NCBI GenBank assembly: GCA_037043015.1
Contig: CM073328.1
Span: forward strand, 12,311,495 to 12,375,494
DNA: 64,000 nt
From: Bryum argenteum
Lineage: Eukaryota; Streptophyta; Bryopsida; Bryales; Bryaceae
Reading direction: 5' to 3'
In this document: positions 1 through 10,871 of the stretch, piece after piece
Layout of the letters: each line of letters opens with the position of its first letter
Position numbering within the stretch: the stretch's first letter is position 1
Position numbers and translations under genes: made by a program
Notes under the pieces: model-generated
Databases searched by the model: none
Told to the model about the DNA's origin: nothing
The model's input: the letters and a program-made list of their open reading frames with translations, nothing else

Positions 1-78
1 CAGCCCCTGCCCAAAATGAAATTTGTCTTCAAAAGTTTACAGGACTGTAAGAACTCGTTGTTGTGTTTGACTATTGTA

Positions 79-347
79 GCGTTTACACTCCCTGCCGCTC
101 CTGCTGGGCCTGCTAAGCAGTTTCATTTACACGGCCTGCCCTAGAACAACCATAGCTATCCATTTCTTTGCACAGAATCCGCGATACGACAAATGAATTT
201 TTTTTGGATTATTCGCTGCCTGGTGGGTCTGCTGCCGCAGCGCAGCTGCTCCTAGGACTTCAGCTACTTGCGAGCCAGCTAATGCGGAGTCACAACTTCA
301 AGCTGAAAATAGTAACTCCCAGCAGTAGCGGCAGGGAGTGTAAACGC
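79..347. mobile_element. MULE-like MITE inside the duplicated VAC14 promoter
   Basis: A 269-bp insertion has terminal inverted repeats of about 30 bp (left GCGTTTACACTCCCTGCCGC, right end its reverse complement with one mismatch further in). The paralogous promoter at 5100-5170 reads straight through from GTTTGACT to GTGTCTCG and so is an empty site. The flanks ACTATTGTA and ACTATGTGT look like a decayed 9-bp target duplication, which would fit Mutator-like elements. No coding capacity is seen. Confidence 0.7.
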
Positions 348-350
348 ACT

Positions 351-1068
351 ATGTGTCTCGTTCCCTTCGTTGTCGTCGAGAGAGATTTCTTTCGGGCGCT
401 AGCAATTCTTGTGAATTGCTCTTATTGTAGTTCGTTTCCGGGTCCGTGATCGCTCGATCATGCACGGGACAGTATACGCTCGCTAGAACAAGAGCATTTG
501 CCTTTTCAAGCTGTTTTACTCTCTGATCTCCGCTCCCTTCTTAATTTATAAAGCCATTTACGCTCCCTTTTCGCGCAATTGATGCTACAAATTTCGCGCA
601 ATTCCATTTGGTGTAATCGCGCAGATAGGAGAAAGCTCTAAATTGCCATAGCTGTTTCGTGCTGAGCGAGTTTTTTTTGTGTAGCAGCAGCCTCGTTCTT
701 TTCTCTTGCAGTATTTTTCTCAGTCTTTATTTCGCATGGTTTTTCTCTTCCTTTTAGAAACTTCAGAGAATTCGAATTCTCGCCAATTGCGCTTGTGATC
801 GCCTCACAGATCATCCTCCGATGAGAATGTTTATGAGTACAGCGATGGACTTGGAATCGATCATCCGCATTTCCTTTCTCTAGAGTTAGGGTCTTGTAGC
901 TTGAGTCCTCGCTCAGATCACCTGTGAATTGATGCAATGGCTCGCGAACGCATTCGGTAAGTCGCCCTCTTTCACATCACGATTTTTAAAATGTTTTGTC
1001 TCTGTCTTTTGGTGAATTGTCGATCGCATTGCGAGTCGAGGGTTTATGGTTGCTGCATTTCACATGAT
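351..1068 (+). repeat. Duplicated VAC14 promoter, 5' UTR and first exon (upstream copy)
   Basis: About 720 bp here align nearly base for base with 5166-5885. That stretch includes the VAC14 upstream region, the ATGCAATGG start context and the splice donor CG|GTAAGT (donor here at 957). The match stops abruptly at about 1068/5885, after which this copy enters the OSGEP fragment. On the left the similarity runs back to position 1, interrupted by the MITE at 79-347, so the duplication probably starts outside the window. No VAC14 exon 2 follows, so this copy is a promoter plus exon 1 without its gene. Confidence 0.85.
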
Positions 1069-1074
1069 GGTGTA

Positions 1075-1498
1075 AGGCATTTTACTTTTTACACGGCTGC
1101 ATGCACGAGGGATAACGCGTGTGTGTGGGGTAAGCGTTCGTAGCAGCTATCAAGGAGGATGGAGGAGGGATAATGAGCTTCTAATTTTTTGATGTATAGA
1201 AATTAAATGCCAAGGAGTAGGCTTCCAAGGGTAACTTGGGGGCGCAGACCTCAAATTCGAATTCGAGATTATCAAGAACGGCCTTGGGAGGTCCCTACGG
1301 ATTCTAGGGTGCCTCCTTGGTAGCTGCCACGAACCATTGCCCGTGTGCGTGGTGATGCTCCGCTGTGTGGGGGGGTAGAAAGTCGTGGCTGGGAGGTGTG
1401 ATGTATGTGTGACGAGGGTTCGCGAGTATGGTCCCATTGTTGTCTACTATTCCTACTCCTATCTTGTCCGTTGAGCTCTCCAATCCCAGCGCAATCAT
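1075..1498 (-). pseudogene. 5' fragment of OSGEP/Kae1 (KEOPS tRNA t6A ATPase), interrupted by a MITE
   Basis: On the minus strand an ATG at 1498 opens about 50 codons. They contain [32 protein letters not shown] and [13 protein letters not shown], the N-terminal ATP-binding and histidine-rich segment of Kae1/OSGEP, which with its KEOPS partners makes the tRNA modification t6A. A 215-bp MITE (1128-1342) then breaks the frame. Beyond it the reading HALSLVHAAV resumes the family sequence and stops at about 1075, where the VAC14-like repeat begins. No later exon is seen leftwards. I infer a truncated, transposon-disrupted gene fragment. A living gene would need the MITE removed by splicing and exons beyond the window edge. 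The family assignment is from memory of plant OSGEP and is strong at motif level. Confidence 0.75.
1128..1342. mobile_element. MULE-type MITE (core family copy 1)
   Basis: A 215-bp element has imperfect inverted ends (GGGTAAGCGTTCGTAGCAGC on the left; reverse complement of the right end GGGCAATGGTTCGTGGCAGC). It is flanked by 9-bp duplications GTGTGTGTG (1119-1127) and GTGTGCGTG (1343-1351), 8 of 9 matching. Its interior (about 1180-1300) carries a core that recurs in the elements at 50137-50405 and 62692-62962: AATTTTTTGATGTA, then AGGAGTAGGCTTCCAAGGGT. It lies inside the OSGEP fragment. Confidence 0.8.
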
Positions 1499-2150
1499 CG
1501 TGCTAACTCCTGCACAACCGTAACTACTCCTTGTAAATTAACCTTTGATGTCTGGGAGGCTCTCCCTTCGTGGAACGACCTTGAGCATTGTAGCTTCATA
1601 TAGGCTCATAGAGAATTCGCTGTGAGAAAATCTCACAGGAAATTCTCTGTGAGCCTATATGAAGCTACAATTAATTCCCTCTGAGAGAAGCGTACGTCAG
1701 CCGAAGTGTCGATTCTGCCCGAACCTGCCCAGGGTTTCAGGGAGTAGTTACGCCGGGGGAGGTCCCCATCGTTGGGACTCCCGGCGAGTTCGTGACCCTC
1801 TCTCGTTGGGCTCCCGCCATCCTCAGGTCGGGTCCCTCATAGGCCGGGAGTCCCTCCGGGCCTCCCCCTTTACAACAATCGCTTGTTAGAAGCCGGCTTC
1901 TGAACCTCCAGTATCACAAGTTTCATTCACGAAGCATATTGGAAAAAGTGAAGGCGCACAAATACGAGCCTCAGAAAGGATACATAAGAAGTAGTTACCT
2001 AATCCACCTGGGTTAGTACACTCCCATATAAATACAGAAGCTTCTCCAGGACAGGAATAATCTCAGAGTTATTTCACCACCGACGATCCCTGCCAGACCT
2101 GCTTCATCAATCTGCATCTGAAGTAAGAAATCTAGTTCAGCATGTAGGTC
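1499..2150. other. Non-coding stretch with an 85-bp hairpin, otherwise unassigned
   Basis: Apart from the hairpin at 1587-1671 this stretch holds a GC-rich block (about 1690-1880) with an open frame on the plus strand. That frame has no recognisable domain, and I do not call it a gene. CGTAACTACTCC at about 1521 is inverted at about 1742, so the hairpin may sit within a slightly larger inverted repeat. Confidence 0.4.
1587..1671. repeat. Near-perfect 85-bp hairpin
   Basis: Arms of about 40 bp (outer ATTGTAGCTTCATATAGGCT and its complement, inner CTGTGAG/CTCACAG) surround a 4-base AAAA centre, with only a few mismatches. It could be a tiny foldback transposon or a small-RNA precursor; the sequence does not decide between these. 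Confidence 0.75.
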
Positions 2151-2179
2151 AAGTGAAAAAGACACAATGTCATAAGAGA

Positions 2180-2420
2180 GCTAGCACGACGCTCCCAGTA
2201 CAGCCAACACGACGCTCCCAATATTGTAGCACAGCTAGCACAACGCTCCCAGTGCTAGCTAGCACGACGCTCCCATTGCTAGTTAGCACGACGCTCCCAT
2301 TGCTAGCTAGCACGACGCTCCCAGCGCTAGCTAGCACAATGCTCCCAACACTAGCTAGCACGACGTTCCCAGCGACGACGCTCTTAGTGCTAGCTAGCAC
2401 AACGCTTTCAATATTGTAGT
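2180..2420. repeat. 24-bp minisatellite
   Basis: About nine to ten imperfect units of the type GCTAGCTAGCACGACGCTCC plus CATT. Because 24 is a multiple of three, frames stay open on both strands and give artificial octapeptide repeats (ASTTLPLL, LASNGSVV). I read it as non-coding. Confidence 0.85.
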
Positions 2421-2713
2421 GTGCTAGCTAGTTAGATTGCTCGTTAAAGGAGTGAAAACATTCCAATAGAAGCGAGTGTAGCTTGCAAGCTGGGCCGGGC
2501 GAGTTAAAATGGAGTGGGACCCGACCACCATGCGCAGATAGCCTCTATATAAGTAATCTTACCTCCTCCTTCACTTCATACTCACACCATCTCTATTTAT
2601 CCTTATCTAAAATATGGGCCAATCGGAGAAGTGGGTGCTCAGCCCTCCTTAAGCCCTTTGATCGCCTTGAAGCTTAAGGAGGGCAAAAGGATAGCCAAAA
2701 GTATAAGTAAATA

Positions 2714-3387
2714 GAGAAGATAGTAGTCATATTTCAATTTCTAAATCACTTAATCCAATGGAGTAACTTAAGATGACTATGAAGTCCAAGTTAGAGATGT
2801 TGATTTGATTGAGAGATTTTGAATTAATTTCAACTTGCCAACCATTAAATCTTCAACTCTAATTATTAATAAGAATGGTTGTAGTGATAGATAAAATGTT
2901 TATGAAGCCATGCAATTAAGCTGATTTGGCTAAGGCTATCATTGTTTGTTTACCTTAGAATACATTTAGAAGTTTCATCATTCTTTGGTAGATAGATTAT
3001 TGTAGGAAGGTACCTCATGTTTACTTCCAATTAAGAGAATGAACAATTTACACCAAAATAATGACCTTATGAATTGTGAGTTTTTGAGATTAATAATTTG
3101 CATGATGAAGTAATGTGGTTTAAGAGTGATCATTTATCAATTTGTAGCATTTAAAATATATGGAAATTTATGTCTTTTATCAACATCCATCATTTATTGT
3201 ATGGCGTTATAAACTTTTTTCTACCACTCTTATTAATAAGTTGACTTCAAGATTTAATGGTTAGATTGTTACAATTAATCCAAAATTTCTCAATCAATCA
3301 ACATCTCTAACTTGGACTTCATAGTCATCTTAAGTTACTCCATTGGATTAAAAGATTTAAAAATTGAAACATGATTACTTTCTTCTC
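2714..3387. mobile_element. Foldback element, about 670 bp
   Basis: Inverted arms of about 200 bp. The left arm runs 2714-2910 with GAGTAACTTAAGATGACTAT and GAAGTCCAAGTTAGAGATG; the right arm (about 3195-3387) is their reverse complement with scattered mismatches. The spacer of about 280 bp is AT-rich and has no gene. No clear target duplication was found, so the ends are approximate. Confidence 0.75.
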
Positions 3388-4339
3388 TTTTCTCGAATAC
3401 TATTGACCTGCTTAATTCAAACAATTGGGTACAAAACAAATGCTTATTTAAAAATAAAACAAAATTACAAAATTCTAGAGATTAGACATGAAACTATATA
3501 AACATGACTCATTTGCCAAGTAGGTTCTTGCACCAACTTAGGACATTTATAAATATTTCAACTAAAGGTGATGCAATACATTACCTTTTGCATGTAAAAG
3601 CTGATAATAAGTTAAAAATAATAACTTATAGAAAAGATGCATTCTATATACGCGTCTTATTTTCCAATAATAGCCAACATGGGACAATTGTTTGACAATT
3701 GTCAAGCTTTAAAGATTCGAATTTGGGAATTCAGTTTAAGCTTCCCTCTTATGAATGCACCTATAAACTTCTTTTTTGAAACTCACTTTTGAATGCACCT
3801 ATAAACTTCCACTTGTGTAAAATTTAGTGCCCTCCGCAAAATTATAAGACTTGAGGGGCACCCTTCTTGTTACTTACGCAATTCATGAAAATTGTTTCCA
3901 TAGCCTCTTTCAACTTAAATTTTCCACAACCAATAAATTCGTTCGGTTATTAACCAACTGATAGGCCCCAATTTAAATAACAATGCAATCTCATAAAACA
4001 GGCAAACCGGTTTCATGGCAACATTCCTGACAATCCTTTTTAACTGGGCCCTAAAGGGGATGAATTACGTACCTTTAGGATGATTCCTATCCATAGAGGA
4101 TGATTATCCCCAGGCACGTCGTTATTTGGGCACTGCTGTGTCATTCGTGGTGGATGAAAAAGCGTCAATCGAGAACCCAGGGCCGTGGATGAGTATCTAG
4201 ATTCCAGGCAAGTTCTGAGTCGGCTGGATGAATATACCTTCCTTTTTGGATGATAAATCTGCCCGATTGGACGCCATTATTAGTCTTAGCCAGATTGTGC
4301 CCTCTACCGACCGGAATATGCTCCTCAGCCTGTCTCCCT
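3388..4339. other. AT-rich intergenic region, nothing identified
   Basis: No conserved reading frame, RNA gene or clear repeat structure. Short direct copies of GAATGCACCTATAAACTTC occur at about 3752 and 3792. From about 4080 base composition rises, but only short frames are present. Confidence 0.4.
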
Positions 4340-5130
4340 CCCTTAACGAACATATATATATTTTCATCTACCCTTCTCTAATATCACCCCTTACAATCTC
4401 TTACTATTGGGTTTGAAGTTCTTTTAGATTTTGATGCAATGTAGGTAGAGAATACTTTTGCATAATAAAAATACAATATAGGAGATTAGTGGGGAAAGAC
4501 TTATTCGAAAGTAACAAGGGTGTAGATTGAGTGGTTAAGATTCAATAAACGAAAAGGCTAAAACACAACAAGGAGTCGTGTCATGTTGTCTCGACAAGAT
4601 GAAGTAATTCATGACAACGATCTGGCACATCAAACCGAGTCGCGTGCCCGATTGATTTTCCGGATCTTTGTCACGAATTCCTTTGCATGGTTGTAGTTGT
4701 AGTTGTGCGCCAACTACATGAACCTGTTGCGGGAGCGCACCCTGCATCATGTGAATTCCTCCCTTGTGCGCACCTCGTATTACCTCCTTTGCGCGCACCT
4801 CGTATTACCTCTTGCACGCACCTCGCATTACTCCCATGCGCGCACCTCGCATTACCTCCTTGCGCGCACCTCGCATTACCTCCTTGCGCGCACCTCGCAT
4901 TACCTCCCTTGCGCGCACCTTGCATTACGTGAAGTCCTTCCTAGCATTGTACCATAGGTGCTCTCGCACCCATTTCCTACGGAGTTGCAACAGCAGTTTG
5001 TTTACATTTTCGTGTAAACCTTCTCCAACAAGGTAAGCTTCCATATTAGCACATGTATACATCAATTTCTAATAGAAGATTCTTATGGTCAGAATGGGCT
5101 GCCCAAAATGAAATTTGTCTCCAAAAGCTC
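4340..5130 (+). repeat. Diverged copy of the 14-31 kb repeat unit, next to the VAC14 promoter
   Basis: The order of landmarks matches the 5' part of the units at 15.5, 19.9 and 28.5 kb: CTCCCTTAACGAACAT, ACCCCTTACAATCTCTTACT, a CCTTTGCATGGTTGTAGT segment, CAACTACATGAACCTGTTGC, CATTGTACCATA, a CAACAAGGTA segment and finally GCCCAAAATGAAATTTGTCT at 5101. It therefore abuts the VAC14 upstream region. Position 10-40 of the window has the same terminal segment, so the unit end appears to be joined to both promoter copies. Confidence 0.65.
4745..4930. repeat. 24-bp minisatellite within the repeat copy
   Basis: Seven to eight units of TTGCGCGCACCTCGCATTAC plus CTCC, expanded from the single GTGCGCAAACTACATAAACC-like segment found in other copies of the unit. 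Frames stay open across it on both strands only because of the 24-bp period. Confidence 0.85.
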
Positions 5131-5165
5131 ACAAAACTGTAAGAGCTCGTTGTTGTGTTTGACTG

Positions 5166-5778
5166 TGTCTCGTACCCTTCGTCGTCGTCGAGAGATTTCT
5201 TTGGGATGCTAGCAATTCTCGTGAATTGCACTTTTTCTAGTTCGTTTCCGGGTCCGTGATCGCTCGATCATGCACGAGACAGAATACGCTCGCTAGAACA
5301 AGAACATTTGCCTTTTCAAGCTGTTTTTCTCTCTGATCTGCGCTCACTTCTTAATTTATCAAGCCATTTACGCTCCCTTTTCGGGCAATTGATGCTACAA
5401 ATTTCGCGCAATTCCATTCGGTGTATTCGCGCAGATAGGAGAAAGCGCTAAATTGCCATAGCTGTTTCGTGCTGAGCGAGTCTTTTCGTGTAGCAGCAGC
5501 CTCGTCCTTTTCTCTTGCAGTATTTTTCTCTAGCTTTTCTCGTTCTTTTATTCGCAGGGTTTTTCTCTCTCTTTTTTAAAAATTTCAGAGAATTCGAATT
5601 CTCGCCAGTTTCGCCTGTGATCGCCTCACAGATCATCCTCCGATGAGAATGTTTATGAGTACAGCGATGGACTTGGATTTGATCATCCGCATTTCCTTTC
5701 TCTAGAGTTAGGGTCTTGTAGCTTGAGGTCTCGCTCTGACCACCTGTGAATTGATGCAATGGCTCGCGAACGCATTCG
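5166..5778 (+). promoter_or_regulatory. VAC14 upstream region and 5' UTR exon
   Basis: This segment is duplicated at 351-956. It ends in a short exon with the donor CG|GTAAGT (GT at 5779). The intron runs to an acceptor TTGTGCAG (AG at 5922-5923). Two overlapping ATGs lie at 5754 and 5759. The one at 5754 would splice in frame to the VAC14 coding exon and add 43 residues; the one at 5759 would give a short upstream frame. The transcription start is not visible, so the left limit is set by the duplication. Confidence 0.55.
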
Positions 5779-6027
5779 GTAAGTCGCCCTCTTCCACATC
5801 ACGATTTTAAAAATGTTTTGTCTCTGTCTTTTGGTGAATTGTCGATTGCACTGCGAGTCGAGGGTTTATGGTTGCTGCATTTTACATGATGTTGGAGCTA
5901 AACCTTGGTTGTTTGTTGTGCAGGTACGCGGGGACCCATGTCGCGGGAAGATGTTCTTGCGGGAGAGAAAACGTGTGTGCGACTTTGTTTTGAGTATTGG
6001 GAGTTAGAGAGCAACAAGATTCGAGAC

Positions 6028-9000
6028 ATGGTGGAGAGCAATGCACCACCCCTTCCGGGGTCGGTGCTGCGCAATCTGGGCGACAAGATGTACGAAAAGC
6101 GCAAAGCTGCAGCTCTTGAGGTGATTAATTGCTTCCCATTTCCTTCAATCTTTCTTGATTTTCTCATGATAGCTCAAACACATTGCTTGATTGTTGTTGC
6201 TTTTGGTGAGGCAGGTGGAGAATGCAGTGAAGGCACTCATAGTGGCGAAAGATCATTCAACGATATCCAAGATCCTTGCTCTGGTTGTACACGAATTCGC
6301 CCTTTCTCCTGTGAACAGTCGTCGTAAGGTGAGCTTTTCGTTCTCCTCCCACACCAGGTACTTCATGCTTTGAATTCGTAGCTTTCTAATGAGTTCGGGT
6401 TGCTCTTTCCTCCAGGGTGGTCTGATTGCCCTCGCAGCTGCAGTCGTCGGGCTTGCACCTGAGGCTGCTCAATATCTCGAGGTACGTCAATGGATTTCGT
6501 TGTTCCTGGTTGCCTTTTCATCAAGAATATTTTTAATATCAGTGACTTGTCTTGTGTGCAGAAAATTGTACCTCCGATCCTCAAATCATTCACAGATGAT
6601 GACAACCGTGTGAGATACTACGCTTGTGAAGCTCTATACAACATCGCAAAGGTAAAAACTCGTTTGCATTCTTACATTAATTGCACGGTATTGTAAAAAT
6701 GTTGGATTTATGGTGTGATTGTGTGTGTGCAGGTGACGAGAGAAGACATGCTCGTCTTCTTCAACGAAATCTTCGACGCCCTTTGCAAGCTCTCAGCAGA
6801 CGTTGATCCTGATGTTAAAAACGCTGGTCACTTGCTGGACCGCCTTATCAAGGTCCGCATACTCTTATCTCCTACAGACTTGAACAGTGTCAACACTTTG
6901 TAGCATCAATATTTTTTGACCTGTTTTATGTGCCTTTCCTCTGTCTCCTGACATAGAAGTAACATTGACTTTGCAGGATATTGTTACAGCAGAGAATTCT
7001 AATTCAGACAATGATCTATTCAGGTTCAACGAATTCACTGACTCAGTACCAGAGCATAATTACTTCTGACATTGGTTCTGTTCGTTTTAACATTCTTGGA
7101 GGTATAGTAGTTTGCTTTGTACCAACTTGTTGTGGGGTATTGCAGCATTGAGGCTTTCATTCCCCTTTTGAGGGAGCGGATGAACGTACATCATCCAATG
7201 GTGCGCCAGTTTCTGGTGGGATGGATCACCTTGTTGGATGGTGTCCCGAATTTCGACATGCTCAGCTTCCTCCCACACTTCCTTGATGGTAAGAATTCTC
7301 CATAAGATTCAAGAATGATTCTTCTCTTTGAAGGTCTTGTACATGCATGTATGAATGGGATGACCGGATGTTGTAATATTCTGCAGGGTTGTTCAACATG
7401 CTGAGCGACGATAGTCATGAGATTCGCCAGAAGGCTGATCAAGCTCTTATGGAGTTCCTCCAGGAGATAAAGAATTCTCCCGTGAGTCTCCCAAAGCTCA
7501 TAGGAATCCATTTTGGAAGCTCACGGTGAAACTTGCAAAGCATAGAATTCGACTATTGGTACCTTCCCTTAAATCTTTTGCTCAATTTGCTTTTTGGAAC
7601 TCATTGATGACTGTGTTTGTTTGCAGTCTGTGGAATACGGTAGAATGGCAGATGTACTGATCAAAAGAGCAGGATCTCCCGATGAGTTTACTCGGCTCAC
7701 TGCAATCACTTGGGTGCGTCCTTTGAATCTTTCATTTCAATGCTGATAATTATCATGCTTTATATTGCATTCGAGCATTTACTCGGAAATTCTAATGTGT
7801 CAATGGCGATTCTCTCTTGTGCAGATCAATGAATTTCTGAAGCTTGGAGGAGATCAACTTGTGAAATACCACGCCGACATCCTTGGAAGAATCCTTCCTT
7901 GTATCTCTGATGAGGAAGAAAAAATTCAAGTGGTACGTCGTCATCTCGTCTAATCCTGCTTTTGTTAACCACAATGTTTTGAATGAAATATAATGCAAGC
8001 TGTTGTCTGTAGGTTGCTCGAGAGACAAACCAGGAGCTACGATCAGTAAATGCACCGCCCTCAGAGGACTTTGACGTCGGTGCTATTCTGGTCATCGCAA
8101 GAAGGTAACTAACATTGAAATGAGAGGGTCACCAAGTATCTGGTTTATGATAAAGGATAACTTCCCTAAACTATCCTATTTTGTTTCGTTTTGACAGGGA
8201 GCTGCTGAGCGAGCACGAGGTCACGAGATTGGAGGCGCTAAGGTGGATCTCCGTGCTCTTGGAGAGGCATCGAACAGAAGTGAGTACACTGAAATCCTGA
8301 ACATTGCGTTTTCGTATTGTTTTTTTCAAGACAAAGATGTTGCTAATTATGCTCGTAGTAACTTTAATGGCGGTGTGTCCAGGTGCTCTCCTTCTTCGAT
8401 GGCATCATCCCAGCCCTATTATCATCGCTGTCCGACCCATCTGATGAAGTAAGGCTCTCTTCTGAAGGATAGTTGTCGTTGTTAGTCTTTCGCAATCACT
8501 AAGTTCCTCTCATTTTTGTGCAGGTTGCCGAGCAAGTTCTGGAAATTCAAGCCAACATAGCTCGAGATCCTAACCACTTCCGACACCTACTGGTCTTCCT
8601 TGTGCGGCGCTTCAACACCGAACACAATCTTCTTGAACAGTAAAAACCTCCTCTCACAAAGTCACATGTCTTTTATGGTTTCGTTACTGAAAATGTGGAG
8701 TTCTAGCTCTTTAGACCTGAAAAGAGATTTGTGTTTTGATTCCAGGAGAGGTACAATGGCAATACGAAGTTTTTGCCAGTCGCTGGGTTCAGAACCAGTG
8801 TATCGGGAACTGGCTGCCATTCTTGAGAAGGAAAGGGACCTCAATTTTGCAACTATTATGGTTCAGGTGAGTTTTTTTACCATATCACTTGAATGAATGT
8901 CGGGTCTAGAGCATACATAGAGGTACTGACGCGGGCGGGTTCGTACCTATTGCAGGCGCTGAACTCGATACTCCTGACGGCTCCAGAGCTCCAAGAAGTG

Positions 9001-10871
9001 CGAAAGGCTCTGAAAGACACTATGACAACTCTTGCTGGACGGGACCTGTACCTCGCCTTGTATGGATCTTGGTGCCACGCGCCCTTGGCCACTATCAGCC
9101 TCTGTCTGCTTGCCCAGGTATGCTCGCTCGATCATCATCCTCTTTCTATTCACAAAGTAATCCGACGAATTGTTGGGTCAAGTATGCTCATTTCTTTATA
9201 TTCGGGTTATAACTTAGCATTGTACTATCATCTTAATGGACGTGTTTTCATTTGCATTTAAGAATGTGAACCCTGGAAATTACGAATACAGTGATACATT
9301 GACGTGATTCAGCATATGAGGACTAAGTAGTTAGTGCGTCTTTTTTTTATCATACCCAAACAAATTCCTCAGTCAGACAGCTCAAAATGGCTAGTTATTT
9401 CACAGGCCTACCCACATGCGGCTTCTTTGATTCAATCGCTAGGCGAGAGGGACATCACAGTGCCGTTCTTGGTCCAACTTGACAGATTGGTGCGACTGTT
9501 AGAGACTCCTGTATTTGCAAACCTCAGGTTGCAGGTAAAGAATTCATACATCTTACCTTGAGAAGTTGATTGAAATTACTAAACTCCTCCTTTTTAATGA
9601 CTGATCCTTTATCGTTGTGGGCCTGTGAATCTAGTTGGTAGAGTCAGCTCGGTATCCTTCACTTCTTAAGGCACTGAATGGGCTGCTCTTGCTTCTCCCT
9701 CAGGTACACCTGCTCGCACTTTGAAAAACCAAATAAATGTAACTATTCATCTTAGTATCTTTCAAATAATAAATTGTTTAGACGCATGGAAAACTGAAGA
9801 CTTGCAATGGTGGTGTTCCAGTCAAGCGAAGCGTTCGAGATCTTGCGCAAGAGACTGAAGGCAGTGCCACCCCAGACATGGATGTACTCGCAATCACCTG
9901 GACCATCGCACGTGGATGACATTCCTGGACTGAAATTATTCCGGAGGCCTCCTGCGCAACCACCCATGTCACCGAACCTACTCAGCCTCGGAGGTGACGG
10001 TAGAGCTCCAGTTGTTCCAGGCATCAACTTCGCCAGTCAAATGAGGCAGTACGAGCAGATTCAGAAGCAGCATCGGGCTCTCAGAACTATTGAGAATGTG
10101 AATGAGGCCAGAGCACCTCGCCGACCTCCAGTCGTCACAAAGCAGGTATAACTCCATCATGGCCACTGTAATCCAACCACTCGAATTCCCACCCCCATTT
10201 TCAGTTTCCATTGCCAAGGAGTCTGAACCGATAATTGAAACGAGCGATATCCGAATCGTAAGTTTGCGCAGACTTCGAATAAGTTACTGATTCTAGTTGT
10301 TTTTGAATCATGCTGAGTTGCACTGTATTTTCTTATCAGCTAACTAAGCCACCAAAAGGAACGGTCGTTTATCATAAAACAAACTTCGCCACTAATTGAG
10401 AAGGCATTGTAGCAGCAGCTGTGATCGTGTAACAAAGTTCTCGAAGACCCACCCCACTTCCAGTATTCAGTGCAAGGGTTTAGGGTTTATAGCTCATGGT
10501 AAACTGATTACATAACCTGAGTTTGAAATTCCGCTACTAATTTCAACAGTTTCTAAACCATGGCGTGGAACTAAAAGGAACAGTTGCCATGGTTGTTTAT
10601 TGAGCAAACTGATTGAGGTATCACAGCAGCAGCTGTGATCATGTAACAATGGTGACAATTCTTGCAGAGTGGAGGAAAAGCAGAAATTGTACTAGCAGAG
10701 CCTCGCAATCCAACCGAAGGAACAGCACCGAGATTCAACATGCCGGTCTCTCCACCATACGGATTCACTTTCAACGGTGAAGCACTGCGCACACCAACTG
10801 GAACAGTCCCCAGATCAACCGAGACTCCACCATACAACAAACCTCAGCCACGGAGGAAGAACAGAAAATGA
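6028..10871 (+). CDS. VAC14: VAC14, scaffold of the PI(3,5)P2 kinase (Fab1/PIKfyve) complex
   Basis: VAC14 is a HEAT-repeat scaffold that holds the kinase Fab1/PIKfyve and the phosphatase Fig4 on endosome and vacuole membranes and so controls PI(3,5)P2. Twenty coding exons read in one frame: 6028-6120, 6215-6328, 6416-6481, 6562-6651, 6733-6852, 6977-7023, 7146-7288, 7387-7481, 7627-7713, 7825-7932, 8013-8104, 8198-8279, 8383-8448, 8524-8639, 8746-8866, 8956-9117, 9406-9534, 9635-9703, 9822-10145, 10668-10871. Together they make 2328 nt, 775 aa, close to the about 780 aa of Arabidopsis. Diagnostic blocks are RVRYYACEALYNIAK (about 107-121), FFNEIFDALCKLSAD, RQFLVGWITLLDGVP, MLSDDSHEIRQ, EFLQEIKNSP, DEFTRLTAITW, DFDVGAILVIARR and FLVQLDRLVRLLETP. 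Residues 1-350 correspond to the HEAT/Fab1-binding half and about 430-600 to the Fig4-binding half; the tail after 600 is Pro-rich and diverged. I chose the start at 6028 because SVLRNLGDKMYEKRKAAALE follows at the family's usual distance. Upstream in-frame ATGs at 5938 and 5754 would extend it. Confidence 0.95.

Noticed and set aside
2170-2419. Protein made of ASTTLPLL-type repeats
   Set aside because: It is a direct product of the 24-bp satellite; both strands are open.
5448-5759. Minus-strand frame, also at 638-937
   Set aside because: It is antisense to the VAC14 promoter/first exon and is conserved only because that segment is duplicated.
10478-10497. GGGTTTAGGGTTTA as an interstitial telomere
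   Set aside because: Only two units; similar words occur in plant introns by chance or as telo-boxes.
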